Part shown: positions 46,839-57,112 of the stretch, piece by piece | Layout of the letters: every line of letters begins with the position of its first letter | How positions within the stretch are numbered: the stretch's first letter is position 1 | Origin: Thermoplasmatales archaeon | GTDB lineage: Archaea; Thermoplasmatota; Thermoplasmata; Thermoplasmatales; Thermoplasmataceae | Length of the DNA: 64,000 bases | Reading direction: 5' to 3' | Assembly (NCBI GenBank): GCA_026127925.1 | Contig: JAJSLM010000001.1 | Location: 1-64,000 of the forward strand | The notes under the pieces: generated by a model | Told to the model about the DNA's origin: nothing | Databases searched by the model: none | Seen by the model: only the letters and a program-made list of their open reading frames with translations | Made by a program: the position numbers and the translations under genes

Positions 46839-47101
46839 CGGTCTATGTCCGCCATAGCTTCTGTAAATAAACATTCACAAATAATGTAGTGGCTGTAAAG
46901 TAGGATTGGATTCGTGAGCCATAAAGTTTCACCATAGAGAACAATATTTAAGAATCTTGGTTTAATTTATTTCATAAACAAGAAACTCACTTCTAAATTT
47001 TAGAACTATATTTCATGGATAGTATTTGCCCACACAATATAATAAAATGGAAAAAGTAAAACTAGAAAATTTTAAGAATATGCCTTTACTTTGATAATTT
47101 A

Positions 47102-47275
47102 ATGGCCGTTAAAAGCTATGCCGAACTCTCAGATATAGAGCTCGATAAAGTAGTGTCTGATATAATAAATGATATTAAGTTGAAGAAAGATAGGCTGTCT
47201 GAGGTGAATGACGATATAGAAACATTACTGAAATACCAGAATTATTTAATAAAAGTAATTGAGGGAGAAAGGTAG
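47102..47275 (+). CDS. Very small coiled-coil protein (57 aa), function unknown
   Basis: An open frame of 58 codons from ATG at 47102 to TAG at 47273-47275 encodes MAVKSYAELSDIELDKVVSD and continues as one long charged helix (heptad pattern, DIKLKKDRLSEVNDDIETLL). The next gene begins on the very next base, which supports its being real. No family is recognised. Confidence 0.5.
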   Translation: MAVKSYAELSDIELDKVVSDIINDIKLKKDRLSEVNDDIETLLKYQNYLIKVIEGER

Positions 47276-47494
47276 ATGGTAAATAAGCTTTCCAAAATAG
47301 TAGATCTAACATCAGAAAGCGCGTCTCTCGATTTCAAGATATCAGAAAGAACTGAAGTTGCGAAAAAAGAAGTGATAAGGCTTTCCGGGTTGATTACCCT
47401 GTTCGAACTCACCACACATACCCCAGTTATTCAGGAAATTTCAAGAGTAAGAGATGATCTTTTTGATAAGTACTTGCCAAATGAAAAGCGCTGA
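47276..47494 (+). CDS. Small helical protein (72 aa), function unknown
   Basis: ATG at 47276 follows the stop codon of the preceding small gene without a gap, and a GGGAG motif lies 11 nt before it. The product is helical and charged (VAKKEVIRLSGLITLFELTT), with no recognised motif. The two genes form a compact pair between an insertion element and a glycosyltransferase. Confidence 0.55.
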   Translation: MVNKLSKIVDLTSESASLDFKISERTEVAKKEVIRLSGLITLFELTTHTPVIQEISRVRDDLFDKYLPNEKR

Positions 47495-47530
47495 AAGTTC
47501 CCCAAGCACTTTTTTCCTTCGTACTCTTAG

Positions 47531-48667
47531 TTATGCGGATCGCGAATTCAATTTTATTAGATGTTTCTTTTCCAAGAGACTTTCGTAAATTTCTATCAAG
47601 TTCTTGCAGTGTGACTCTAAACTGAAGTTTTGTTCAGACAGCTTCGCTGCATTGTTTGCTAATTTCTGCAATTGTTCCCTGTTGTTCAATAGAGAATTGA
47701 TCACTCCCCCAACCTCTTTTGGCTTGGAAAAATCGACCTCAACAATTCCTGTATCTGCACCGTTATAATATTTGGACAAGGGAAATCCACTCTGGACAAG
47801 AGCTGGCGTTCCTGACATAAGTGCTTCAAGAACTGATATACCAAATGTGTCGGTCAAAGAAGGGGATATGAAAATGGAGGCAGAAAATATACGTTTATAT
47901 TTCTCCTCGTCGCTTATATACCCCAGTAACTCAATCTTTTCATTCATGCCTTCGCTTTTTATCCTCTTTCTTATTTCATCTTCATGAGGTCCCGTCCCTG
48001 CAATCGTGAACCGGACTTCCGGCGAAGTTGCCTTAGCCACATCCAGAATCTTCATTACTCCCTTGTCCTTTGTCAATCGGCCAAGGTATAGTACATTGAA
48101 CCCCTCGGTCTTTCTATTGATATCCGGAATATTTTTCTTATTTACGAAGAGTGGAAATTCCTTCACATTCCTGAGTCCAAAACCTTCGAGATAATCCTTT
48201 GAGTATCCACTCGGTGCGAGAACGAGATCGCATCTTTTGTATTCAAAAATGTTATATCTCCAAGCTAGTCCAAAAAGTAGATCCTTCAATGGCATGTTAA
48301 GAGAATCTTTCATCTTTACAAAATCTGTGTGAAATGTCGCAATTATAGGTGCTTTAGTCTTCCTAGCTGCACGATAACCGAGAGTTCCAAAGAAAGGATC
48401 GTGTATGTGTATTATATCAAATTCGTTTTTCAGAACATAATTGTAGAGCTTAGCTGGAATCATATTGAATGGGATCGAATATTGTTTGTACATGGGTAGC
48501 GGAAAAGTCAAAGGTACGTGAACATTTTTCTCTCTTTTATCCCCGTTGAGAGAAAACACATGCACTTCATGCCCCAGTCTTTCAAGTTCGCTCTTCACGT
48601 CCCTTAGGTAATATGAAACACCGTCTGGTGTGGGGTAATAGGTTGCTGTGAAATAGGCTATTTTCAT
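47531..48667 (-). CDS. GT4-family glycosyltransferase
   Basis: The protein has the GT-B two-lobe pattern of group 1 glycosyltransferases: N-terminal MKIAYFTATYYPTPDGVSYY, DIIHIHDPFFGTLG (about 87), a sugar-nucleotide lobe with VLYLGRLTKDKG (about 190) and the E-x7-E motif FISPSLTDTFGISVLEALMSGTPAL (about 277-301). It could build a glycolipid or N-glycan. No acceptor information is visible. It is monocistronic, with tRNA-Asn upstream. Confidence 0.9.
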   Translation of the reverse strand: MKIAYFTATYYPTPDGVSYYLRDVKSELERLGHEVHVFSLNGDKREKNVHVPLTFPLPMYKQYSIPFNMIPAKLYNYVLKNEFDIIHIHDPFFGTLGYRAARKTKAPIIATFHTDFVKMKDSLNMPLKDLLFGLAWRYNIFEYKRCDLVLAPSGYSKDYLEGFGLRNVKEFPLFVNKKNIPDINRKTEGFNVLYLGRLTKDKGVMKILDVAKATSPEVRFTIAGTGPHEDEIRKRIKSEGMNEKIELLGYISDEEKYKRIFSASIFISPSLTDTFGISVLEALMSGTPALVQSGFPLSKYYNGADTGIVEVDFSKPKEVGGVINSLLNNREQLQKLANNAAKLSEQNFSLESHCKNLIEIYESLLEKKHLIKLNSRSA

Positions 48668-48709
48668 TTTCCATTCAACTTAGATCAGCTATGATCATTT
48701 TTCTCTAAA

Positions 48710-48782
48710 CGCCGCTGGTCGGATTCGAACCGACGACCGCCCGGTTAACAGCCGGGTGCTCTACCAACTAAGCTACAACGGC
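48710..48782 (-). tRNA. tRNA-Asn (anticodon GTT)
   Basis: On the minus strand: acceptor GCCGTTG/CAGCGGC with one G-T pair, anticodon stem CCCGG/CCGGG around CTGTTAA (anticodon GTT), T-arm GTCGGTTCGAATCCGAC and discriminator G. CCA is not encoded. Confidence 0.95.
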
Positions 48783-48889
48783 AACTCATCGATTAGCATA
48801 CCGAAATCTTTAATCTTTTCGGCACTGCATCCATTCATGAGTGAATTGATCTATTTTACATTATTTTTTTTGTCGAAGTGGCAGAGGAC

Positions 48890-49940
<1,051 letters not shown>

Positions 49941-49997
49941 ATCTGTCCAGTATGTATCCAATGGATATTAACAATTACATTAAGGTCGTGGATAAAA

Positions 49998-50384
49998 TTA
50001 TTTTCTTCTCTTATGTATCTCGTACAGTAGCATCTTGTCGTAGGCGACCTTAAATTTGATCTTCTTTTCCTTAAGAATATTTGACACAGATTCTGTTATC
50101 TCGGCTATATCCTCAGACATCATCCCCCTAAAAATGATGATCTCCTTTCTGTCCCTTGGAAAAACAAGCCTGAATTTCGCCCCATCCTTGATGTATCCTA
50201 TGGGTTTCTTGTTCTTCTTCAATTCAAGCATATTGAGTTCAAGTGAAATCTGGTCGTACTGTGCCTCCTCCTGGTTCTGTTTTGCTTCATTGCTGAATAT
50301 ATCCCATATCTCAGGGAATGCACGGCCAAGATCCTTCCAGTTGAAATCTTTTGAAAAGTATATGTGGCCACTGAAATTCTTCAC
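49998..50384 (-). CDS. Conserved hypothetical archaeal protein
   Basis: The 128-residue soluble protein starts MKNFSGHIYFSKDFNWKDLGRA. The middle is charged and possibly coiled coil (SNEAKQNQEEAQYDQ), then a beta segment (GAKFRLVFPRDRKEIIIFRG) and a C-terminal helix. No known motif was recognised. It is on the same strand as the regulator-trm56 pair (57 nt gap) and may share their transcript. Confidence 0.6.
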   Translation of the reverse strand: MKNFSGHIYFSKDFNWKDLGRAFPEIWDIFSNEAKQNQEEAQYDQISLELNMLELKKNKKPIGYIKDGAKFRLVFPRDRKEIIIFRGMMSEDIAEITESVSNILKEKKIKFKVAYDKMLLYEIHKRRK

Positions 50385-50483
50385 TGAGAGATATCATAAT
50401 GATATTATTTAATTTTTTATTTCCGCGTCTGCAGGCGGGTATTCTCGGTATTGAAATTGTATCGAGGTGCTACTTGAACACCT

Positions 50484-53186
50484 TTAGCGGCCTTGAGAAG
50501 CGAGTTTGTTTAAAACATTAGGAAGGACTCCACCAGAGAGGATATACTCTTTTTCCATCGGGGTATCGACTCTGAGCATTAGATCAGCCGTAGTTTTTGT
50601 CTTTCCAGACTTTGTATAGAAAGTGAGTGTGGCTTTTGAACGAGGTTCAAAACTCTCAATTGTTATATCCATCTTTTCAGAAGGATCAATGTCGAGTGAG
50701 GCGAAGTTTTCTCCGTTTAAAAACTGCAAAGGAAGTACGCCCATGCCAATGAGGTTGCTTCTGTGAATCCTCTCGTATCCTGCTGCAACTATTGCCTTTA
50801 CTTCAAGGAGCAATGGACCTTTAGCAGCCCAGTCTCTTGAGCTCCCGGTGCCGTACTGATCACCCGCAATGACTATGAGAGGGATATTTTCTTTCTTATA
50901 CTGCATTGCTGCATCAAAAACACTCATTTCCGTCCTGTCCGGATAGTGAACAGTGAATCCACCTTCCCTTGAGACTAGAAGGTTTCTTATCCTGTTGTTG
51001 GCAAATGTCCCTCTTGTCATAATTTCATAATTTCCTCGCCGTGCACCATACTGGTTAAAATCTTCTGGTTTCACTCCCTTTTCAAGCAAGTACCTTCCTG
51101 CAGGTGTATCTTTGCTGAAAGAGCCTGCAGGGGATATATGATCGGTGGTAACAGAATCACCAAGCACTAACAGTGGATAAGCACCGCTGATTCTAGTTCT
51201 ATCACCTGGCGGATTCGTATACTCTCTTTCAAAGAACGGCGGCTTTTTTATGTAAGTACTGCTCGCGTCCCATGAATAAAGATCCCCAGAATCAGCCTTG
51301 ATCTTAGCCCATATCTCATTATATGAATCAAGATTGCTGTACTTTTCTATGTACATCTCTCTGGTCATCGAATCCTCAACAATTCTGTTTATCTCTTCCG
51401 GTGCAGGCCATATATCCTTGAGGTAAACTGGTTTACCGTCGCTGGACGTACCTATTGGCTCATTATCCATGTCTATGGTCACTGTTCCTGCAAGGGCGAA
51501 GGAAACAACGAGAGGTGGTGACATAAGATAATTTGCCCTCACGTTTCTGTGTATCCTCGCCTCGAAATTCCTGTTTCCAGAAAGTACCGCCGCAGTGCTG
51601 AGGTTATTCTCTACGATAGCGTTCTCTATGTTCTTATTGAGTGGTCCGCTGTTACCTATACACGTTGTACATCCATAGCCTACCACTTCAAAACCAAGTC
51701 TGTCTAGGTATTTCTGAAGTCCGGATCTCTCAAGATAATCGGAGACGACTCTTGATCCCGGGGCAAGGCTCGTCTTCACTTTCGGATTTACGCTCAACCC
51801 CATTTCTACAGCCTTCTTTGCCAGGAGCCCTGCGCCAACCATGACGTATGGATTGCTTGTATTCGTGCAGCTGGTAATTGCAGCAATAACGACATCACCC
51901 TCATTCAGTGTCTCTTTTTTGCCGTCGATTTCTACAGGGACAGACTTAAGCGCGATCTGTTTCTTTTTTCCGGAGTCAGAATCGATAGAGGAACCCGAGC
52001 TTTCCATGAAATTAAGGAAACTGTCACCTATCCTGCCAAGGTCCACTCTCTGCTGAGGAAGTTTAGGTCCTGCAACACTAGGAGTAACCTTTGATAGATC
52101 GACATTTATTACGCTCGAGTACTCGATGTTTTCCAAGTTACCAAATAAGCCCTGTGCCCTGAAGTACTTCTCTATCAGCTCTATGGATTCTTCATCCCTC
52201 CCTGTGAGTCTCAGATAAGAAAGAGTTTTGTTGTCCACAGGGAAAAGGGCGGTAGTCGCGCCATATTCCGGGCACATGTTGGAAACAGTTGCCCGGTCTG
52301 CAACAGAAAGATGCGTAACACCATCGCCGAAGAATTCTACAAATTTATCCACAACCTTGCTTCTCCTTAGCATTTCCGTTATTGTAAGCACCAAATCGGT
52401 CGCTGTAATGCCTGGCCTGAGAGAGCCGGAAAGTTTGACTCCGACAACCTGAGGCAATTTATAGTAAACGGCCTGATTGAGCATTGCTGCTTCGGCCTCT
52501 ATTCCCCCGACACCCCATCCGAGAACACCCAAACCGTTAACCATGGTCGTATGGGAATCCATACCTAGAACCATGTCCGGAAATGCCAAGCTCTTCCCAT
52601 CTTTGTTTACCCTGAAAACAACCTTGGCGAGGAACTCCAGATTCACCTGGTGGCATATTCCTACCGATGGAGGAATAACTCTGAGGTTATGAAACGCGTT
52701 TTGTGCCCATTTAAGGAAAACATACCGCTCTCTGTTGCGCTCTCCCTCTTTCTCCTGGTTTAACACGACTGCATCTGGTGTGTTATAAAAATCGACCTGA
52801 ACGGAATGGTCTATCACTAGATCAACCGGTATCTGTGGCTCCACAATTTCCGGCGACTTACCCTTGCTTACTGCCGCATCCCTCATGGCAGCAAGATCGG
52901 TAACTGCAGGTACTCCCGTAAGATCCTGCATCAGCACTCTTGATATTTTCAACGGAATTTCAGAATTTTCGGGATCTTTGGAATTCCAGTTCAAAATGCT
53001 TTCCACATTCGATTCATTTATGCCTTTTCCATCCAAGTTCCTTACAACTGATTCAAGAATTATGCGCAAAGATCTCGGCAATCTATCGACGTCAAAACCA
53101 AGCTCGCTCAATCTCGGAATAGAATAATAATGAATCACGTCATTTCCAACTCGCAACGTTTCTTCAATCTGATACTTCGATGCCAT
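50484..53186 (-). CDS. acnA: Aconitate hydratase (AcnA type)
   Basis: Aconitase isomerises citrate and isocitrate in the citric acid cycle with a [4Fe-4S] cluster. The 900-residue protein has the A/IRP-type order: substrate segment MDSHTTMVNGLGVLGWGVGG (about 208), the cluster cysteines in ITSCTNTS (about 440) and GCTTCIGNSGP (about 507), and the swivelling domain with ILVLGDSVTTDHISPAG (about 680) and AGDQYGTGSSRDWAAKG (about 777). No sign of truncation. It is monocistronic. Confidence 0.95.
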   Translation of the reverse strand: MASKYQIEETLRVGNDVIHYYSIPRLSELGFDVDRLPRSLRIILESVVRNLDGKGINESNVESILNWNSKDPENSEIPLKISRVLMQDLTGVPAVTDLAAMRDAAVSKGKSPEIVEPQIPVDLVIDHSVQVDFYNTPDAVVLNQEKEGERNRERYVFLKWAQNAFHNLRVIPPSVGICHQVNLEFLAKVVFRVNKDGKSLAFPDMVLGMDSHTTMVNGLGVLGWGVGGIEAEAAMLNQAVYYKLPQVVGVKLSGSLRPGITATDLVLTITEMLRRSKVVDKFVEFFGDGVTHLSVADRATVSNMCPEYGATTALFPVDNKTLSYLRLTGRDEESIELIEKYFRAQGLFGNLENIEYSSVINVDLSKVTPSVAGPKLPQQRVDLGRIGDSFLNFMESSGSSIDSDSGKKKQIALKSVPVEIDGKKETLNEGDVVIAAITSCTNTSNPYVMVGAGLLAKKAVEMGLSVNPKVKTSLAPGSRVVSDYLERSGLQKYLDRLGFEVVGYGCTTCIGNSGPLNKNIENAIVENNLSTAAVLSGNRNFEARIHRNVRANYLMSPPLVVSFALAGTVTIDMDNEPIGTSSDGKPVYLKDIWPAPEEINRIVEDSMTREMYIEKYSNLDSYNEIWAKIKADSGDLYSWDASSTYIKKPPFFEREYTNPPGDRTRISGAYPLLVLGDSVTTDHISPAGSFSKDTPAGRYLLEKGVKPEDFNQYGARRGNYEIMTRGTFANNRIRNLLVSREGGFTVHYPDRTEMSVFDAAMQYKKENIPLIVIAGDQYGTGSSRDWAAKGPLLLEVKAIVAAGYERIHRSNLIGMGVLPLQFLNGENFASLDIDPSEKMDITIESFEPRSKATLTFYTKSGKTKTTADLMLRVDTPMEKEYILSGGVLPNVLNKLASQGR

Positions 53187-53296
53187 AATATCAGATGTTA
53201 ATGGTAAAATCGTAATTATGCATTTCTATGCTTTTACTTTCTATAAAATGAATAAATTTCCAGTGACTTTTATGCGATATAAGCTCATAAACGATT

Positions 53297-53308
53297 GTAA
53301 ACGTTTAC
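53297..53308. promoter_or_regulatory. Perfect 12-bp palindrome
   Basis: GTAAACGTTTAC lies in the 234-nt gap between acnA and the DsrE gene, 111 nt upstream of the acnA start. It could be an operator, but no regulator is linked to it. Confidence 0.3.
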
Positions 53309-53420
53309 TGTTGCTGCCTAAACGACATTTCATTCGATCAAGATAACAGATACATGGGCCCTGCATCAATCAAAACTGGGAACTCTTAGCTTCCGTATAA
53401 AAATAAGATATTTATTAAAT

Positions 53421-53777
53421 TCAAAGATTCAGATAAATCCAGCCTTCTGATTGTTTTCTTGCTATTTCAACGAAACTTGCAGGAACCGAAACTACGCCTG
53501 GAACAAGATCGTCTTGTGTTATGTTTCTCTCTTTCATCGCAACTCCACAAGCTACGACTTTCACTTTTTTCATTCCAAGGATGGGTGATATTACACCTTT
53601 CTCGATCACTGCAGATATTCCGCTTTCAAGATACACCATCTCTATTTCGTCAACATCGCTGAGCTTCGACATATTCGTAGCCGCAATGATAGATATGGGA
53701 ATTTTATGCTCCTCAGCCACTTCAAATATAATTTTCATACCTAGATATCTCTTCCACATTCTTAAGCTATGGTACAT
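53421..53777 (-). CDS. DsrE/DsrF-like sulfur-relay family protein
   Basis: The C-terminal half has the family pattern: KVVACGVAMKERNITQDDL with the conserved Cys, then VPASFVEIARKQSEGWIYL. Members bind or relay sulfane sulfur. The N-terminal half is a less typical alpha/beta segment. The frame starts at 53777, with an internal ATG at 53738 (MKIIFEVAEE) as an alternative. It belongs to a loose group of sulfur-related genes between 53.4 and 57 kb. Confidence 0.75.
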   Translation of the reverse strand: MYHSLRMWKRYLGMKIIFEVAEEHKIPISIIAATNMSKLSDVDEIEMVYLESGISAVIEKGVISPILGMKKVKVVACGVAMKERNITQDDLVPGVVSVPASFVEIARKQSEGWIYLNL

Positions 53778-53863
53778 CGTCTATCTCTTCCTGCATTCTC
53801 TAGAAATAAAGTCTAACTGAAGTACTCGATTCGAAAAATCTCTGGAAGCTATTATTCTTCGAG

Positions 53864-54511
53864 ATGGTTAATCTGATATACAAGATCGCATTCTCGATAA
53901 TATTGTCTGAACAGGAAAATTTATACTTAGAAGGAGAAGAGAAGTTTGGTTTCTTTTCTTCATTATTCTACCCGATTGTAAATATAATCCCGACAACGCG
54001 AAACTTTTACAAATTCGTTCTTTCTGAGATCGAAAAGAAAGATTTTGATACACTGCTTGATATTGGCAGTGGGCGTGGAACAGTTTTGATTCGTATTGGA
54101 AAAATTAAGAAAAACTCCCGTCTTGTTGGCTTCGATCCCTCTCCTAGCATGGTGAAGCGGGCTAATCATTCAGCTGCAAAGTCCGGCTTTTCAGATCGCA
54201 TAAAGTTCCTGCTAGGTAGCAGCAGGTCGTTGGATCCCAAAGAAAAATACGATATTATAATCACCACTCTATCCTTCCATCACTGGAAGAATAGGGAACA
54301 GAGCATTGAAAACATCATGAATGCACTTAGACCCACTGGCGAATTCATAATATTTGAGATCACTAATAATGGTGCCTTTAACCGCAGGTTTGTAAGATCT
54401 CACCTTATGAGCAGAGCTGAATTCAATTCCATTGGTTCCAAAATCGGATACATCCCTGCAATAAACGAGCAATGCGGATTCATCTCTGCATCTTTCAAAA
54501 AGAATGATTAA
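53864..54511 (+). CDS. Class I SAM-dependent methyltransferase
   Basis: Motif I LLDIGSGRGTVLIRIG (about 63-78), motif II LVGFDPSPSMVKRA (about 86), and motif IV-like DIIITTLSFHHW (about 128) define a methyltransferase-11-type fold. The N-terminal 60 residues are hydrophobic/helical and may contact a lipid. Substrate is unknown. It lies on the plus strand between minus-strand sulfur genes. Confidence 0.8.
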   Translation: MVNLIYKIAFSIILSEQENLYLEGEEKFGFFSSLFYPIVNIIPTTRNFYKFVLSEIEKKDFDTLLDIGSGRGTVLIRIGKIKKNSRLVGFDPSPSMVKRANHSAAKSGFSDRIKFLLGSSRSLDPKEKYDIIITTLSFHHWKNREQSIENIMNALRPTGEFIIFEITNNGAFNRRFVRSHLMSRAEFNSIGSKIGYIPAINEQCGFISASFKKND

Positions 54512-54564
54512 AATCCTTCCTAACTTTGAAATTCTAATATGAAAAACTCTTCCTGTTCCCAAGT

Positions 54565-54963
54565 TTAAAGCAATGATGGGACAATGAGCATCGCGAAGAA
54601 GAGATTGAAGAGTACAACAAGGGTAATGATCACAAATTTCTTGTCCTTGTTTGTGGCAAACCACACAAGTCTAACAACGACTACACTGATAGATGTAAAG
54701 ATCAATAGCCACAGACCAAGTGCTATGAAATAAATCCCATCCAGCCTTAAAACACCTTGTATTATGTCACTGGTAGGAATATTTTTGGAATCTATTCCAT
54801 GGCCTAAAGAGTAAGAGTAACTTGCGATCTGTTGCAGTGTGAATCCATCTCCTTCCCTTTTTACAAAGAGTAGTATAACGCCTGATAAGATAAATATCAC
54901 ACTGAGTATAGATCCTCCCCTGAGAAAATGGCTGACTACCATTGTGTCATCAAAGCTTTTCAC
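54565..54963 (-). CDS. DUF1634 membrane protein
   Basis: Three hydrophobic segments (about 18-34, 70-100, 108-130) and the family stretch SHFLRGGSILSVIFILSGVI near the N-terminus indicate DUF1634, which is often paired with TauE/SafE permeases in archaea and bacteria. Its start overlaps the TauE-like gene by 14 nt. Its role is probably as partner of that permease. Confidence 0.8.
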   Translation of the reverse strand: MKSFDDTMVVSHFLRGGSILSVIFILSGVILLFVKREGDGFTLQQIASYSYSLGHGIDSKNIPTSDIIQGVLRLDGIYFIALGLWLLIFTSISVVVVRLVWFATNKDKKFVIITLVVLFNLFFAMLIVPSLL

Positions 54964-55945
54964 TTACTTTCCCTCCCTTCGGTATGATTTTTTCGTGGAA
55001 GAACAAGAGAAGTATTGTTATGACCGCAACGACTGCTGCAAACGAGAACTGAAAAACAGTATCCACAAACACCAAGTTTATCTTGTCTAGTCCGCTGAAA
55101 ATCATGTCCAGCCCCAGGAAGATAAGGACGGAGAAAAATATCAGGCGTATATTTTCGTTTGAAATCCTTACTAAGACCTTGGATCCATAGTATGCCCCTA
55201 TCAGGACTCCTATTGCGGTGGCAGCAGCGATCATTGGCTGTATAAATCCTGCGTACCAGTAGATCGTGCTGCTTGTTGCTGCAGTGATGCCTATCATGAA
55301 ATTGCTCGTGGTGGTCGTGACCTTCATGGGCAGGTTCAGTGCCCAGTCCATTCCCAGTACTTTAAGAGCACCACTTCCTATCCCGAGCAAACCGGAGAAG
55401 AAGCCTGCAAAGAACATTATAGTTTCCCCGAGGTACCATCTGGAGCCTTCGTAGTTTATGGTTCGTTTCAACCGCTCATCAAAATAACTTCCACTCAATT
55501 TGAAAAATTTGGTGCTCCAGTCAGGTTTCGTCTTCTTGGGAATCTCGCTATGGAGTTTCTTTACCGCAGGGTACAGTGAGAATAATAGTACCGAGCCGAA
55601 TATTACGTATACGATCCATGAGAGTGAATGCGCGTACATGTAAATAGCAACAAATGAACCTACTATCGCTCCGCCTGTTGTTGCCATTTCCAGGCTTATG
55701 CTAAGGTTCACGTTTGCTATCTTCTCTTTTGTGTATGCACTTGCCGAACCATCGGATGTCGCTATGGTCGAAATCAAGCTAGCCCCCGTGGCGAATATTA
55801 TAGGTATTCCGTAGAATAGTGTTAGTACCGGTACAAGTATCGTCCCCCCGCCTAAACCTGTCAGAGAGCCAAGAAAGCCGGAAAAGACTCCAGCCAACAT
55901 GATGGAGAAGAATCGAATTAAGATCCCGATGAAATTCAACATCAA
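54950..55945 (-). CDS. TauE/SafE-family sulfite/anion exporter
   Basis: Eight or more hydrophobic segments occur in 331 aa. The family marks are the Gly-rich pair FSGFLGSLTGLGGGTILVP (about 21-39) and, in the second repeat, FFSGLLGIGSGALKVLGM (about 180-197). The two halves are inverted-like duplicates. TauE/SafE proteins export sulfite or sulfoacetate, but some import anions. It sits between Usp (4-nt overlap) and DUF1634 (overlap). Confidence 0.88.
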   Translation of the reverse strand: MMLNFIGILIRFFSIMLAGVFSGFLGSLTGLGGGTILVPVLTLFYGIPIIFATGASLISTIATSDGSASAYTKEKIANVNLSISLEMATTGGAIVGSFVAIYMYAHSLSWIVYVIFGSVLLFSLYPAVKKLHSEIPKKTKPDWSTKFFKLSGSYFDERLKRTINYEGSRWYLGETIMFFAGFFSGLLGIGSGALKVLGMDWALNLPMKVTTTTSNFMIGITAATSSTIYWYAGFIQPMIAAATAIGVLIGAYYGSKVLVRISNENIRLIFFSVLIFLGLDMIFSGLDKINLVFVDTVFQFSFAAVVAVITILLLFFHEKIIPKGGKVSEKL

Positions 55946-56424
55946 TTATCATGCTCTATTTCCGTTAGTTTTTGTTTTGTGAATTTTGGCGGGATAACCA
56001 GCACGGGTATCCGCGATTCTTTCAATAATTCGCTGCTCACAGAATCTAGGAATACCTTTCCGATGGTTCCTAGTTTACGCTCACCCATCAATATCAGGTC
56101 AACCCCATGCTTTAAAGCAGTCAACATCAGATTTTCTCCGACGCTCCTGTCAGGATCGTCTATGAGTTCAAATTCAGCATTCATATGCATTGATTCGGCG
56201 ATCCTTCTTGCATTGTAAAGTACCTCATTGCCTTTCATTTCCATTTTTTCTATTCTTCTGTCATCTTCCGGAAGGGTGTACTCGTCAAATTTTGGTGGAT
56301 TCTTACCAGTATATGGGATGACATATACAACGTACAGGGTCTCTATCGAGTTTTCAAAAAATACCAGAAACTCAAGAGCAACTTTTGATGCATTACTGCC
56401 GTCGAAGGCTACCATCACTTTCAT
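55942..56424 (-). CDS. Universal stress protein (UspA family)
   Basis: MKVMVAFDGSNASKVALEF at the N-terminus and the C-terminal ATP-loop-like LILMGERKLGTIGKVFLDSVSSELLKES (about 112-139; the G-x2-G-x9-G(S/T) pattern is altered, with Leu-Asp-Ser instead of Gly-Ser) indicate a Usp fold. It is the first gene of the Usp-TauE-DUF1634 unit, linked by overlaps. Confidence 0.88.
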   Translation of the reverse strand: MKVMVAFDGSNASKVALEFLVFFENSIETLYVVYVIPYTGKNPPKFDEYTLPEDDRRIEKMEMKGNEVLYNARRIAESMHMNAEFELIDDPDRSVGENLMLTALKHGVDLILMGERKLGTIGKVFLDSVSSELLKESRIPVLVIPPKFTKQKLTEIEHDN

Positions 56425-56613
56425 AAATCACGAAGGGCTCGGTTGGATATGAAAGAAAACACTAACATAGTATAGAAAACCTATAAATAAAATGGAAAAT
56501 CATGTTATTTGAAAATTGCTCATCATACGATAGAATATCCTGATAAGTTGCAGAGTTGATGAATCCGTCTTTTGATAAATCTTCACAACGGTGAATACTT
56601 TTTCTTTTTGGCC

Positions 56614-56976
56614 TCACTTTGATATTTTATTGCCACTTTTTCTCCAGGCTGTCATTCCCCCTTTAAGGTGGGCAATTTTACTAAAGTCATTTCTTAGCAT
56701 AATTGCGGCGGCCGCACGGCTTCTATGTCCTGTTGCGCAAACCAATAGATATGTCCGGTCCTTTTCAAGTGAGTGAAGTCTATCTTTTAACGAATTCAAT
56801 GGAACTAGCAGACTACCTTCTATATGACCATGCGAATACTCGGTATGCGTTCTCACGTCTATCAAAACAGATCCATCCACTTTTCGCGCGTTATCGAATT
56901 CATCCGGATCGTACTCAACAAGACCTTTCGGAGTAATGAAGTAATCAAGAATCCCCATTTGCTTTCGTATTTTCAT
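56614..56976 (-). CDS. Rhodanese-like sulfurtransferase
   Basis: A single rhodanese domain: VLIDVRTHTEYSHGHIEGSLLVPL (about 37-60), and the active-site loop LVCATGHRSRAAA (about 78-90) with the catalytic Cys. It could move sulfane sulfur for the DsrE and TauE proteins nearby, which is inference. The internal Met (MGILDYF, 56958) is an alternative start. Confidence 0.88.
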   Translation of the reverse strand: MKIRKQMGILDYFITPKGLVEYDPDEFDNARKVDGSVLIDVRTHTEYSHGHIEGSLLVPLNSLKDRLHSLEKDRTYLLVCATGHRSRAAAAIMLRNDFSKIAHLKGGMTAWRKSGNKISK

Positions 56977-57081
56977 TTGTTATTAAAAGATCATGTTAAT
57001 TTTAAGTGACAACGCGTCTCTAAATTGCATCGAAGATGTTCTTAGGTCAACTATTAATATGATAACGGTTTTTATTGCATT

Positions 57082-57090
57082 GTTTTATTA
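57082..57090 (+). promoter_or_regulatory. TATA box of the gluconate dehydratase gene
   Basis: TTTTATTAA is centred 27 nt upstream of the ATG at 57113. Confidence 0.5.
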
Positions 57091-57112
57091 ATCACCTTTT
57101 GAATCTCATGTT

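Noticed and set aside
47102-47494. Toxin-antitoxin call for the tiny gene pair
   Set aside because: No PIN, RelE, HEPN, AbrB or RHH motif is visible, so only geometry supports it.
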